DNA from: Ruegeria arenilitoris
GTDB taxonomy: Bacteria; Pseudomonadota; Alphaproteobacteria; Rhodobacterales; Rhodobacteraceae
Length of the DNA: 64,000 bases
NCBI RefSeq assembly: GCF_042675705.1
Contig: NZ_JBHTJJ010000006.1
Direction: 5' to 3' (one strand)
Shown piece by piece: positions 8,968 through 16,592 of this stretch. The notes below the pieces were generated by a model. The model was not told the DNA's origin and searched no databases. It saw only the letters and a program-made list of their open reading frames with translations. A program made the position numbers and the translations under genes. The number at the start of each line of letters is the position of its first letter. Position 1 is the first letter of the stretch.

Positions 8968-9807
8968 ATGAGCGCCACCGCCCGCAAAAAAGCCCCGAAT
9001 GCCGAGGATATCCGCGCCCGCAAAGGGGGCGATCCGCTGGTCAGCCTGACCGCCTATACCACGCCGATGGCCCGGCTGATGGACCCCCATTGCGACTTCG
9101 TCCTGGTGGGCGACAGCGTCGGCATGGTGCTGCACGGGCTGAGCTCGACCCTGGGCGTGACGATGGAGATGATGATCCTGCACGGCCAGGCCGTCGCCCG
9201 CGGGCTCGAGACGGCGATGATGGTCATCGACATGCCCTTTGCCAGCTATGAAGAAAGCCCCGAGCAGGCCTTCCGCAACGCGGCCCGGCTGATGGCCCAG
9301 ACCGGCGCCGGCGCGGTCAAGCTGGAAGGTGGGGTCGAAATGGCCGAAACGATCCGCTTTCTGGTCAAGCGCGGCATCCCGGTGATGGCGCATGTGGGTC
9401 TGACGCCGCAATCGATCAACACGCTGGGCGGCTACAAGGTGCAGGGCCGCGACGAACAGGCCGAGGCGGTGCTGGCCGACGCCCGCGCCGTGGCCGAGGC
9501 CGGGGCGTTTTCCGTCGTGCTCGAGAAGGTTCCGCAGGGTCTGGCCGACCGGATCACCGCCGAGGTGCCCATCCCCACCATCGGCATCGGGGCCTCGGCG
9601 GGCTGTGACGGGCAGATCCTGGTGGTCGATGACATGCTGGGCTTTTTCACGGCCTTCAAACCGAAATTCGTCAAACGTTATGCCGATCTGGGCCCGCTGG
9701 CCGAGGCCGCCATCGCCGAATACGCCGCCGAGGTGCGCGCCCGCACCTTCCCCGCAGCCGAGCATGTGTTTGCCGATCAGGCCCCTGCCAAGGGGGGCAA
9801 GGCATGA
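8968..9807 (+). CDS. panB: 3-methyl-2-oxobutanoate hydroxymethyltransferase
   Basis: First committed step of pantothenate synthesis: transfers the one-carbon unit of 5,10-methylene-THF to alpha-ketoisovalerate to give ketopantoate. The 279-aa TIM-barrel protein shows VSLTAYTTPMARLMD, the metal-binding region VLVGDSVGMVLHG and the C-terminal GIGASAGCDGQILVVDD, all conserved in PanB. GAGGAG lies just upstream of the ATG. It overlaps panC by 4 bp and is divergent from the ABC operon; the 170-bp gap holds both promoters. Confidence 0.97.
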   Translation: MSATARKKAPNAEDIRARKGGDPLVSLTAYTTPMARLMDPHCDFVLVGDSVGMVLHGLSSTLGVTMEMMILHGQAVARGLETAMMVIDMPFASYEESPEQAFRNAARLMAQTGAGAVKLEGGVEMAETIRFLVKRGIPVMAHVGLTPQSINTLGGYKVQGRDEQAEAVLADARAVAEAGAFSVVLEKVPQGLADRITAEVPIPTIGIGASAGCDGQILVVDDMLGFFTAFKPKFVKRYADLGPLAEAAIAEYAAEVRARTFPAAEHVFADQAPAKGGKA

Positions 9808-10655
9808 CCGCGCCCATCCTGCGCACCCTTTCGGAGCTGCGCGCCAAGACCCAGGCCTGGCGCCGGGCGGGCCGGACCATCGGCGTGGTGCCCACCATGG
9901 GCGCGCTGCATCAGGGGCACCTGTCGCTGGCACAGGCGGCGCGGGCCGATTGCGACCGGGTGATCGTGACGATCTTCGTCAACCCCAAGCAGTTCAACAA
10001 CCCCGAGGATCTGGCCAAGTACCCCCGCACCGAGCAGGACGACGCGGCCAAGCTGGCGCCGCTGGAGGTCGATGCGATCTATGTCCCCGACCCTGACCAG
10101 ATCTATCCGGACGGGTTCGCCACCACCGTCTCCGTCGCCGGCCTGACCGACGTGATGGAGGGCGAATTCCGCCCCGGACATTTCGACGGCGTGGCAACCG
10201 TCGTGGCAAAACTGTTCCTGCAGACGCAGGCGGACAGGGCCTATTTCGGCGAAAAGGACTATCAGCAGTTGATGGTCGTGCGCCGCATGGCCCGTGATTT
10301 GGACATCCCGATCGAGGTGATCGGCTGCCCCACCGTGCGCGAGCCCTCGGGGCTGGCGATGTCCTCGCGCAATCTGCGTCTGTCGGACCAGGGGCTGGCG
10401 ACCGGGGCTCGGATGCAAGCGGTGATGCAGGACATGGCCGGGCAACTGGCGCAGGGGGCCGCATTCGCGGATCTGGTGGGGCCGGCTCGCGACACGCTGC
10501 TGACGGCGGGCTTTTCCGAGGTGGAATATATCGACCTGCGCTGCGCCGAAACGCTTGCGCCGCTGGCCGCCGCCACCCGCCCCGCGCGCCTGTTCGCCAC
10601 CGCCTGGCTGGAGGGCGTGCGCCTGATCGACAATATCGACGTGCCAACAGCCTGA
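9804..10655 (+). CDS. panC: Pantothenate synthetase
   Basis: Condenses pantoate with beta-alanine using ATP through a pantoyl-adenylate intermediate. 283 aa, normal length. The nucleotide-binding motif PTMGALHQGHLSL (HxGH) is near residue 32, FVNPKQFNNPEDLAKYPRT follows, and GEKDYQQL and SSRNLRLS are also present. Its ATG overlaps the panB stop (ATGA), giving a compact panBC operon; aspartate decarboxylase (panD) is not in this window. Confidence 0.97.
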   Translation: MTAPILRTLSELRAKTQAWRRAGRTIGVVPTMGALHQGHLSLAQAARADCDRVIVTIFVNPKQFNNPEDLAKYPRTEQDDAAKLAPLEVDAIYVPDPDQIYPDGFATTVSVAGLTDVMEGEFRPGHFDGVATVVAKLFLQTQADRAYFGEKDYQQLMVVRRMARDLDIPIEVIGCPTVREPSGLAMSSRNLRLSDQGLATGARMQAVMQDMAGQLAQGAAFADLVGPARDTLLTAGFSEVEYIDLRCAETLAPLAAATRPARLFATAWLEGVRLIDNIDVPTA

Positions 10656-10727
10656 AACTGGGGTCTGGAACGGCCCCGACCAATCGCCTAATGTCCCCTG
10701 AAAATGAAGACCGGGGGGAGCACGGGC

Positions 10728-12206
10728 ATGACCTATATTCTGGCAATCGATCAGGGCACCACGTCCTCGCGCGCGATCCTGTTCGACGCGCAGATGCAGC
10801 GCGTGGGCACTGCACAGCAGGAATTCACCCAGTATTTTCCGCAGGAAGGCTGGGTCGAGCACGACCCCGAGGAAATCTGGGACAGTGTCCTGAACGTCTG
10901 CCGGCAGGTGATGAACGAGGTGGGCGCCTCGGCCGACCAGATCGCCGGGATCGGCATCACCAACCAGCGCGAAACCACCGTGGTCTGGAACAAGACGACC
11001 GGCAAGGCCATCCACAATGCCATCGTCTGGCAGGACCGCCGCACCGCCGAGATCTGCCAGCGGTTCCGCGACGCGGGCTGCGAGGATGACGTGACCGCTC
11101 AGACCGGCCTGCTGCTCGACCCGTATTTCTCGGGCACCAAGGTCAAGTGGATACTCGACACCGTACCCGGCGCGCGCGATCGGGCCGAGGCGGGCGAGCT
11201 GCTGTTCGGCACCATCGACAGTTTCCTGATCTGGCGCCTGACCGAGGGCCGCGTCCACGCCACCGACGCCACCAACGCCGCGCGCACCCTGCTGTTCGAC
11301 ATCCACAAGGGCAACTGGAGCGCCGAGATCTGCGATCTGCTGGACGTGCCGCTGTCGATACTGCCCGAAGTGCGCGACTGCGCGGCCGATTTCGGCCAGA
11401 CCGGCCTGTTCGGCGGGGCGATCCCGATTCTGGGCGTGGCCGGCGACCAGCAGGCCGCCACGATCGGGCAGGCCTGTTTCCAGCCTGGGATGATGAAATC
11501 CACCTATGGCACGGGCTGTTTCGCGCTGCTGAACACCGGCACGCAGCCGGTGGAGTCGAAAAACCGCCTGCTGACCACCATCGCCTATCAGCTGGACGGT
11601 CAGCGGACCTATGCGCTGGAAGGCTCGATCTTCATCGCGGGCGCGGCGGTGCAGTGGCTGCGCGACGCGCTGCAGATCATCGACTCGGCCCCGCAAAGCG
11701 GCGAACTGGCCGCGCAGTCCGACCCCAACCAGCATGTGGTGCTGGTGCCCGCCTTCACCGGGCTGGGCGCGCCCTATTGGAAGCCCGACTGCCGCGGCGC
11801 CATGTTCGGCCTGACCCGCAACTCGGGCCGGGCCGAGATCGCACGGGCCACGCTGGAAAGCATCGCCTTCCAGACCCGCGACCTGTGGCACGCGATGCAG
11901 GGCGATTGGGGCGCCGACGCGGACGTGATTCTGCGGGTCGATGGCGGGATGAGCGCTTCCGACTGGGCGATGCAGGGCCTGTCGGACATTCTGGGCGCGC
12001 CGGTCGACCGGCCGGTGATGCAGGAAACCACGGCGCTGGGCGCAGCCTGGCTGGCGGGGATGAAGGCCGGGGTCTACCCCAATCAGGCCGGATTTGCCGA
12101 GACCTGGGCGCTGGACCAACGGTTCGAACCGATCCTGCCCGAGGCTGACCGCGAAGCGGCCTATGCGCGCTGGCAGCGGGCGGTTCGGGCCACCATGGCG
12201 TTCTGA
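10728..12206 (+). CDS. glpK: Glycerol kinase
   Basis: Phosphorylates glycerol to sn-glycerol 3-phosphate in the cytosol. The 492-aa FGGY-family protein has the N-terminal ATP-binding motif ILAIDQGTTSSRAILFD and the C-terminal FGGY-type stretch with LRVDGGMSASDWAMQ. The start at 10728 follows a strong GGGGGGAG site; an in-frame ATG 24 bases upstream would put that site inside the gene. No glycerol facilitator, glpD or glpR is adjacent, so it stands alone between panC and the convergent smpB. Confidence 0.96.
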   Translation: MTYILAIDQGTTSSRAILFDAQMQRVGTAQQEFTQYFPQEGWVEHDPEEIWDSVLNVCRQVMNEVGASADQIAGIGITNQRETTVVWNKTTGKAIHNAIVWQDRRTAEICQRFRDAGCEDDVTAQTGLLLDPYFSGTKVKWILDTVPGARDRAEAGELLFGTIDSFLIWRLTEGRVHATDATNAARTLLFDIHKGNWSAEICDLLDVPLSILPEVRDCAADFGQTGLFGGAIPILGVAGDQQAATIGQACFQPGMMKSTYGTGCFALLNTGTQPVESKNRLLTTIAYQLDGQRTYALEGSIFIAGAAVQWLRDALQIIDSAPQSGELAAQSDPNQHVVLVPAFTGLGAPYWKPDCRGAMFGLTRNSGRAEIARATLESIAFQTRDLWHAMQGDWGADADVILRVDGGMSASDWAMQGLSDILGAPVDRPVMQETTALGAAWLAGMKAGVYPNQAGFAETWALDQRFEPILPEADREAAYARWQRAVRATMAF

Positions 12207-12212
12207 TCCATC

Positions 12213-12238
12213 CTGACCCGCGGCGCAGCCCGGGTCAG
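12213..12238. terminator. Hairpin between convergent glpK and smpB
   Basis: CTGACCCG at 12213-12220 pairs with CGGGTCAG at 12231-12238 around a 10-nt loop. It lies in the 28-bp gap and runs into the smpB stop codon, so it may end transcription from both sides. There is no strong T tract, so efficiency is uncertain. Confidence 0.5.
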
Positions 12239-12711
12239 CTGTGATCCTTCAGCAGGCGCTGTTTCTGGCGCGACCAGTCGCGCTTGGCCTGGGTTTCGCG
12301 CTTGTCGTGGATCTTCTTGCCCTTGGCGATGCCGATCTTCAGCTTGGCCCGACCCTTGTGGTTGAAATACAGCACCAGCGGCACCAGCGTCATGCCCTTG
12401 CGCTGCGTGGCGTTCCACAGGTTCGACAGCTCTTTGCGGGACACCAGCAGCTTGCGCCGGCGGCGCTCTTCGTGCTTGAACGCCTTGGCCTGCTCGTAGG
12501 GCGCGATGTAGCTGTTGATCAGCCACAGTTCGCCATCCTCGACCGAGGCATAGCTTTCGGCGATGTTCGCCCCGCCCGCGCGCAGAGACTTGACCTCGGA
12601 CCCTTCCAGCACGATGCCGCACTCGATATCCTCTTCGATCGCGTAATCGAAGCGGGCCCGCCGGTTTTCGGCGATCACCTTGTAGTTTGGGTCTGTCTTC
12701 TGCTTGGCCAT
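12235..12711 (-). CDS. smpB: SsrA-binding protein
   Basis: Partner of tmRNA in trans-translation rescue of stalled ribosomes. 158 aa, full length. The oligonucleotide-binding barrel is clear (FDYAIEEDIECGIVLEGSEVK, LINSYIAPYEQ) and the basic C-terminal tail KGKKIHDKRETQAKRDW, which enters the mRNA channel, is intact. Another ribosome-rescue factor gene (arfB) lies about 3.7 kb away on the same strand. Confidence 0.97.
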   Translation of the reverse strand: MAKQKTDPNYKVIAENRRARFDYAIEEDIECGIVLEGSEVKSLRAGGANIAESYASVEDGELWLINSYIAPYEQAKAFKHEERRRRKLLVSRKELSNLWNATQRKGMTLVPLVLYFNHKGRAKLKIGIAKGKKIHDKRETQAKRDWSRQKQRLLKDHS

Positions 12712-12758
12712 GACGCCGTGATGTATGCGGCTTCGTCAGTCCTTGCAAGATGGGCGCG

Positions 12759-13301
12759 TCAGGATTTGGCCGAGATGATCAGGTCGGGGCCAAAGATCGT
12801 GTCGGCGTGGTTGTGCAGGTAAATCTTCAGCCACGGGGTGAACCGTTCGGGGTGGCGGCGCACTTCGGCCAGCAGATCGTGGTAGTCGATCCAGCGGATC
12901 TCCATCACCTCATCGGGGTTGGGCTCGATCTTCAGCGGCCCGCGCACATGCGCCAAGAACACATCCACGACCTCGTTCTCGACCATCCCGTTGCCGACAT
13001 CCGCATGATATTCCAGCCGGTGCCGGTATTCAGGATACAGCCCGGTGATGCCCAACTCCTCGCGCAGGCGGCGCACGGCGCAGTCCGAGGAGTTTTCGTC
13101 CCAGTCGGGATGGGTGCAACAGGTGTTCGCCCACAGGCCGGGCGTGTGATACTTGCCCAGCGCGCGGCGCTGCATCAGAATCTCGGTGCCCCGCACGACG
13201 AAGACCGAGACTGCCTTGTGCTTGAGCCCCTTTTCGTGGGCTTCCAGCTTGTCCACGGGTGTCAGCTCGCCATGAACCCAAGCCGGGATCATGATTCCCA
13301 T
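12759..13301 (-). CDS. idi: Isopentenyl-diphosphate delta-isomerase, type I
   Basis: Interconverts IPP and DMAPP for isoprenoid synthesis. The 180-aa Nudix-fold protein carries the type I motifs: HKAVSVFVV, the catalytic-Cys region LWANTCCTHPDWDEN, and the Nudix-like RRLREELGI. The start at 13301 (MGIMIPAWVHG) has AGGAGAGG about 5 nt upstream; 44 further codons in frame upstream look non-coding. In Rhodobacteraceae idi is often near photosynthesis genes, but none are seen here. The 47-bp gap to smpB suggests separate transcription or read-through. Confidence 0.93.
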   Translation of the reverse strand: MGIMIPAWVHGELTPVDKLEAHEKGLKHKAVSVFVVRGTEILMQRRALGKYHTPGLWANTCCTHPDWDENSSDCAVRRLREELGITGLYPEYRHRLEYHADVGNGMVENEVVDVFLAHVRGPLKIEPNPDEVMEIRWIDYHDLLAEVRRHPERFTPWLKIYLHNHADTIFGPDLIISAKS

Positions 13302-13434
13302 CTGTCCTCTCCTGGTGTGACTGCGTCGGTCTGGCGGCATCGGCGACCGGGCGCGATGCGCTGGCGGATTGGGCGCAGTGTTTTTTTGGTCTGCGACAAA
13401 ACTGGCGATGATCGACGTTGCAATCAAGCGCACG

Positions 13435-13458
13435 AAAGGCCGCAGGGCTGCGGCCTTT
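13435..13458. terminator. Perfect hairpin terminator downstream of cycA
   Basis: AAAGGCCGCAG (13435-13445) and CTGCGGCCTTT (13448-13458) form a perfect 11-bp inverted repeat about 33 bp beyond the cytochrome gene stop. The T-rich ends make it plausible in either direction, insulating cycA from idi. Confidence 0.7.
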
Positions 13459-13490
13459 TGTACTTGTTCCGGTTTTTTGGCAAGTGCGGC

Positions 13491-13904
13491 TTATTCGGCC
13501 GAAACGCTTTGCAGATAGGCAAAGACGTCCTCGCCGCCCTTCTTCAGCTTGAAGGTCATCTTCGACTTGGCCGAGGTTTCACCTAGGTAGTCCTTCAGGA
13601 ACGCCTTGGGGTCCTGAACATAGGCAACAAAGCTTTCCTCGTCCCAGACCAGACCTTTTTCACCGGCCGCGACTAGGCTGTCGCCGTATTTGAAGCCTTC
13701 CTCTGCACCTGCGGCGCGGCCAGCGATACCGTACAGGTTCGGCCCGGTCTTGCCGCCCTTGACGATGGCTTCGCCGTCGGGCGTTGCGATCATGTGGCAG
13801 GACTTGCACTTGTTGAAGGTCTTGGCACCGGCTTCGGCGTCGCCTTCGGCCAGGGCCGGCACGGCCAGCAGGCCGGCGATGGCAGTCGCGATGATACGTT
13901 TCAT
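13491..13904 (-). CDS. cycA: Cytochrome c2
   Basis: Periplasmic class I c-type cytochrome that shuttles electrons from the bc1 complex to an oxidase (or a reaction centre in phototrophs). 137 aa: signal peptide MKRIIATAIAGLLAVPALA, haem site CKSCH about 14 residues into the mature chain, and an axial Met near the C-terminus in KSKMTFKL. The layout closely follows Rhodobacter cytochrome c2 (KGGKTGPNLYGIAGR, FKYGDSLVA). The start at 13904 is backed by GGAG 12 nt upstream and by the signal peptide. It is monocistronic, with a hairpin downstream. A photosynthetic role is not implied because no photosynthesis genes are present. Confidence 0.9.
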   Translation of the reverse strand: MKRIIATAIAGLLAVPALAEGDAEAGAKTFNKCKSCHMIATPDGEAIVKGGKTGPNLYGIAGRAAGAEEGFKYGDSLVAAGEKGLVWDEESFVAYVQDPKAFLKDYLGETSAKSKMTFKLKKGGEDVFAYLQSVSAE

Positions 13905-14016
13905 TGGCGTTGCTCCGATATGAATTGGCTGCCCCTTAACCAGTATCAAACGCGCGCAGAGTCAATGCGCAATTTGACGCGCGGCGGCGACCTGACGCAG
14001 CCGAAAAGGTATATTT

Positions 14017-15030
14017 TCAAGGCGTATTTTGCAGATCCGACCAGCACGGCAACAGGTCGTCTGGCGCCGGTTTCGCATGGTAGACCGCGCGCGCGATGGC
14101 GCGGGCCAAGCACAGGGCGGCGGCGTGGCCCAGCAGGGCCAGATCGGCCTCGGCCGAAGGGATCCGCCCCGTGCTGACGCCGAACACCAGGTCACCATCG
14201 CCCGGCGTGTGGGCGGGCAGGATGGCGCGGGCGATCCCGTCATGGGCGGCCACCGCCATGCGCTGGCATTGCGGTTTGGTCAGGGCCGCATCGGTGGCGA
14301 CGATGGCGATGGTCGTGTTGGCCTTGTCGGGCGGGGGATGGCCCATTGCCCGGGCCTTGCGGCTGGGCACGGGGTCCCCCAGTCCGGACGCCGCATCCGG
14401 CCCCAGCCCACCGAACTCGGCTCCGATCTCGAACGGGGCGGCCCAGAAATGCTGGTCGCCCGGGGTGGTGACGCTGCCCAGCGGGTTGGCCGCAACCAGA
14501 GCACCCACTGTCACGCCGCCCGGCAACACCGCCGAGGCGGAGCCCAGCCCACCCTTGCACATGGCCGTCAGCGCGCCGGTTCCGGCCCCGGCGCTGCCCA
14601 GATCGAACGTCTCCGCCGCGGCGTCGAATGCGGCCCGGCCCAAGGCGCGGTACGGGTTTTCACCCCACGCCTTGTCGCCGCCGTTCAGCAGGTCGAACAG
14701 AATCGCCCCGGGTACGATCGGCACCACGGCTGACCCCACCTGAAACCCGCGTCCCTGTGCATGCAGCGCGTCCATCACGCCCGAACAGGCATCCAGCCCG
14801 AAGGCCGAGCCTCCTGAAAGCACGATCGCATCCACCCGGTCGACGGTTTTGTCGGCGGCCAGCAGATCGGTCTCACGCGTGCCGGGGGCGCCCCCCATCA
14901 CATGCACCGAGGTCCGCAGGGGCTGATCTCCGGTCAGGATGGTGACACCTGATTTCAGGGCCGCGTCCTGTGCGTTGCCCACCAGCAGGCCGGGCACGTC
15001 GGTGATCAGGTTTCTGGGTCCGGGGGTCAT
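14017..15030 (-). CDS. P1 family (S58) peptidase, DmpA-like
   Basis: Ntn-type autoprocessing aminopeptidase family that includes DmpA and beta-peptidyl aminopeptidases. 337 aa. Seen: N-terminal LITDVPGLLVGNAQDA, the glycine-rich VDAIVLSGGSAFGLDA, GAGTGALTAMCKGGLGSAS (containing the Gly-Ser autocleavage candidate) and late NTTIAIVATDAAL. No signal peptide, so probably cytosolic. Natural substrates of such enzymes are mostly unknown. It is preceded by an SDR gene on the same strand 73 bp away, probably a separate unit. Confidence 0.85.
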   Translation of the reverse strand: MTPGPRNLITDVPGLLVGNAQDAALKSGVTILTGDQPLRTSVHVMGGAPGTRETDLLAADKTVDRVDAIVLSGGSAFGLDACSGVMDALHAQGRGFQVGSAVVPIVPGAILFDLLNGGDKAWGENPYRALGRAAFDAAAETFDLGSAGAGTGALTAMCKGGLGSASAVLPGGVTVGALVAANPLGSVTTPGDQHFWAAPFEIGAEFGGLGPDAASGLGDPVPSRKARAMGHPPPDKANTTIAIVATDAALTKPQCQRMAVAAHDGIARAILPAHTPGDGDLVFGVSTGRIPSAEADLALLGHAAALCLARAIARAVYHAKPAPDDLLPCWSDLQNTP

Positions 15031-15103
15031 TGAAGTTTGTCCTTTACTGCGGGAAAGTGGGCTGCCTCTGGCGGGGATATCTCTAGCCAGATGAAGGACA
15101 GGC

Positions 15104-15850
15104 TCAGATACAGCGGCCCCCGTCCACCTCGAGCGCGGTGCCGGTGATCATGCTGGCCTCATCCGAGCACAGGAAACAGGCGGCGTTGCCCATGTCCTGC
15201 GGGGTCGAGAACCGGCCCAGCGGGATGGTCGACAGGAACCTGGCGCGGATTTCGGGCGTGTCTTCGCCCATGAAGGATTTCAGCAGGGGCGTTTCCCCCG
15301 CCACCGGGCAGATCGCGTTCACGCGCACACCGGACGGGGCCAGTTCGACCGCCATCGTCTTGGTCGCGGTGATCATCCAGCCCTTGGAGGCGTTGTACCA
15401 GTTCAGGTTCGGGCGCGGTGACAATCCGGCGGTCGAGGCGACGTTCAGGATCGCCCCCGACCCGCGCGATTTCATATGCGGCACCAGCGCCCGCGCGGTC
15501 AGAAAGACCGACTTCATGTTCACGCGATAGACGCGGTCGAAATCTTCTTGGCTGACCTCCTCCAGGGGCGTCGGAAGGTGGGTCACGCCGGCATTGTTCA
15601 CAAGGATGTCGAGGTGGCCGTAGAGTCCCAGCGCCGCATCCGCCATCGCCTGGACCGAGTCGCCATTGGCGACATCCACTTGGCAGTGTTCGGCCAGCGG
15701 GCCCAGCGTTGCCGCCATGTGACGCGCGGCATCCCCGTTGATATCGGCGATCATCACCCGCGCGCCCTCGGTCAGGAATTTCTGCACGATCCCGGCCCCG
15801 AACCCGGATGCGCCGCCGGTCACGATTGCGGTTTTTCCCTCCAGCCTCAT
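15104..15850 (-). CDS. SDR family oxidoreductase (FabG-like)
   Basis: NAD(P)-dependent short-chain dehydrogenase, 248 aa, of the classical type. The cofactor motif is TGGASGFGAGI near residue 12, NNAG near 87, catalytic Ser in NVASTAG, and the YNASK active-site pair (Tyr-x-x-x-Lys). It ends in GTALEVDGGRCI, the usual C-terminus of 3-oxoacyl reductase-like members. The substrate is not predictable from the sequence. It stands alone between arfB and the S58 peptidase. Confidence 0.9.
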   Translation of the reverse strand: MRLEGKTAIVTGGASGFGAGIVQKFLTEGARVMIADINGDAARHMAATLGPLAEHCQVDVANGDSVQAMADAALGLYGHLDILVNNAGVTHLPTPLEEVSQEDFDRVYRVNMKSVFLTARALVPHMKSRGSGAILNVASTAGLSPRPNLNWYNASKGWMITATKTMAVELAPSGVRVNAICPVAGETPLLKSFMGEDTPEIRARFLSTIPLGRFSTPQDMGNAACFLCSDEASMITGTALEVDGGRCI

Positions 15851-15910
15851 GGCCTTGCCTCCCTGCCGCCTGTTGCGGTCAGACTAGCAACGGCAGGGAA
15901 AGATGCCAGA

Positions 15911-16330
15911 TCAATCTTCCGCCACCTTGCCGCGCAGCGCCTTGACGTCGGACCGGGCCTTTTTCGCCGCCAGCCGGCGCTTGACCGAGCCATAGGTGGG
16001 CTTCGTCGCGATCCGCCGCTTGGGTTTGACCAGCGCCTTGCCGATCAGCTCGGCCAGACGGGCGCGGGCGATCTCGCGGTTGCGGGCCTGGCTGCGGGTC
16101 GCGTCGCATTGGATGATGATCGCGCCATCCTTGGTCCAGCGCCGTCCGGCCAGCCGTTTCAGCCGCGCCTTGACCGGATCGGGCAGCGAGGGCGAGCGCG
16201 CCGCCTCGAAGCGCAGCTCGACCGCGGTCGAGACCTTGTTCACGTTCTGCCCGCCGGGACCCGAGGCGCGGATGAAGCTCTCGGTCATTTCCCAATCGTG
16301 CAGGGTGATATCGTCGGTGATGCGCAACAT
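15911..16330 (-). CDS. arfB: Alternative ribosome-rescue factor ArfB (YaeJ-type peptidyl-tRNA hydrolase)
   Basis: Releases peptides from stalled ribosomes lacking a stop codon. 139 aa: a class I release-factor catalytic domain with the essential GGQ in ASGPGGQNVNKVSTAVELRF (written in part, near residues 28-47). A basic C-terminal tail (KPKRRIATKPTYGSVKRRLA, then more Lys/Arg) enters the empty mRNA channel. No codon-recognition domain is present, which separates it from RF1/RF2. With smpB in the same window, both known rescue routes are represented. Confidence 0.93.
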   Translation of the reverse strand: MLRITDDITLHDWEMTESFIRASGPGGQNVNKVSTAVELRFEAARSPSLPDPVKARLKRLAGRRWTKDGAIIIQCDATRSQARNREIARARLAELIGKALVKPKRRIATKPTYGSVKRRLAAKKARSDVKALRGKVAED

Positions 16331-16364
16331 GGACGCGACTTTACAGGCGCCACCCGGAAACAGA

Positions 16365-16391
16365 AAGGGCCGCCCCGGCGGGACGGCCCTT
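16365..16391. terminator. Strong hairpin between the 18-codon ORF and arfB
   Basis: AAGGGCCG (16365-16372) pairs with CGGCCCTT (16384-16391), with an inner CCCC/GGG that can extend the stem. Read leftward it lies about 70 bp after the small ORF's stop codon and ends in CCTTTCTGTTT. It would close a short transcript containing that ORF before arfB. Confidence 0.6.
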
Positions 16392-16434
16392 CGAAAGTTC
16401 AGGAGGTCGGGTCGGTTAGATCAATCGACCAGCC

Positions 16435-16448
16435 GGAGCGCACGCTCC
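16435..16448. other. Small hairpin after the 18-codon ORF
   Basis: GGAGCGCACGCTCC is a perfect palindrome (5-bp stem with a 4-nt loop, or 6 bp with 2 nt) located 14 bp beyond the stop codon of the small ORF and before the larger terminator. It adds structure to the short transcript. Confidence 0.4.
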
Positions 16449-16461
16449 GCCAAGGGCTGCC

Positions 16462-16518
16462 CTAGCAGGCGGTCCCCCCGGTTGTTCCGACACCTCTCTC
16501 CAATCTCTTTCTCGACAC
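16462..16518 (-). CDS. Putative 18-codon small ORF with an extended Shine-Dalgarno site
   Basis: GTG-initiated ORF encoding MSRKRLERGVGTTGGTAC, ending in TAG. It is preceded at ideal spacing by AAAGGAGGTGATCCAG, a 16-nt complement of the 16S rRNA 3' end. Three of the 18 codons are AGA arginine, a rare codon in this G+C-rich genome. The peptide is basic at the N-terminus and ends in cysteine. A terminator-like hairpin lies downstream and arfB follows. It may be a regulatory leader peptide, a small functional protein, or a ribosome-binding RNA in which translation itself is the point. I do not recognise the family; expression is unproven. Confidence 0.5.
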   Translation of the reverse strand: MSRKRLERGVGTTGGTAC

Positions 16519-16533
16519 TGGATCACCTCCTTT
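16518..16533 (-). promoter_or_regulatory. Extended ribosome-binding site, 16-nt complement of 16S rRNA 3' end
   Basis: The plus strand reads CTGGATCACCTCCTTT, identical to the canonical 3' terminus of 16S rRNA; the leftward transcript is therefore a perfect 16-nt anti-SD complement. The GGAGG core ends 7 nt before the GTG. Ordinary genes in this window show 4-6 nt matches. Flanking sequence does not resemble 16S rRNA, so it is not an rRNA remnant. Confidence 0.75.
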
Positions 16534-16559
16534 TCTATCTGTTGCGGTTGAAAAGGATG

Positions 16560-16578
16560 GTGACACAACTTGTGCCAC
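16560..16578. promoter_or_regulatory. Near-perfect inverted repeat GTGACACAA-C-TTGTGCCAC
   Basis: Nine-base arms around one central base with a single mismatch, in the gap between the yhhQ stop and the small ORF. It lies 42 bp upstream of the ORF's GTG, where an operator or promoter-overlapping site would be expected. It has no following T tract, so a terminator for yhhQ is less likely. Confidence 0.4.
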
Positions 16579-16592
16579 TCTCAAAGCTTTTT

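Noticed and set aside
9777..12119. 780-codon leftward open frame opposite panC and glpK
   Set aside because: Antisense shadow of two certain housekeeping genes.
13905..14016. RpoE-type promoter before cycA, as known in Rhodobacter sphaeroides
   Set aside because: The upstream region has TGATAC but no TGATCC with a matching -10; only a weak sigma-70-like TTGACT is visible.
16512..16534. Plus-strand match to the 16S rRNA 3' end (possible rRNA gene remnant)
   Set aside because: Only 16 nt match and the upstream bases do not resemble the preceding 16S helix; read on the other strand it is a well-spaced ribosome-binding site before a GTG.
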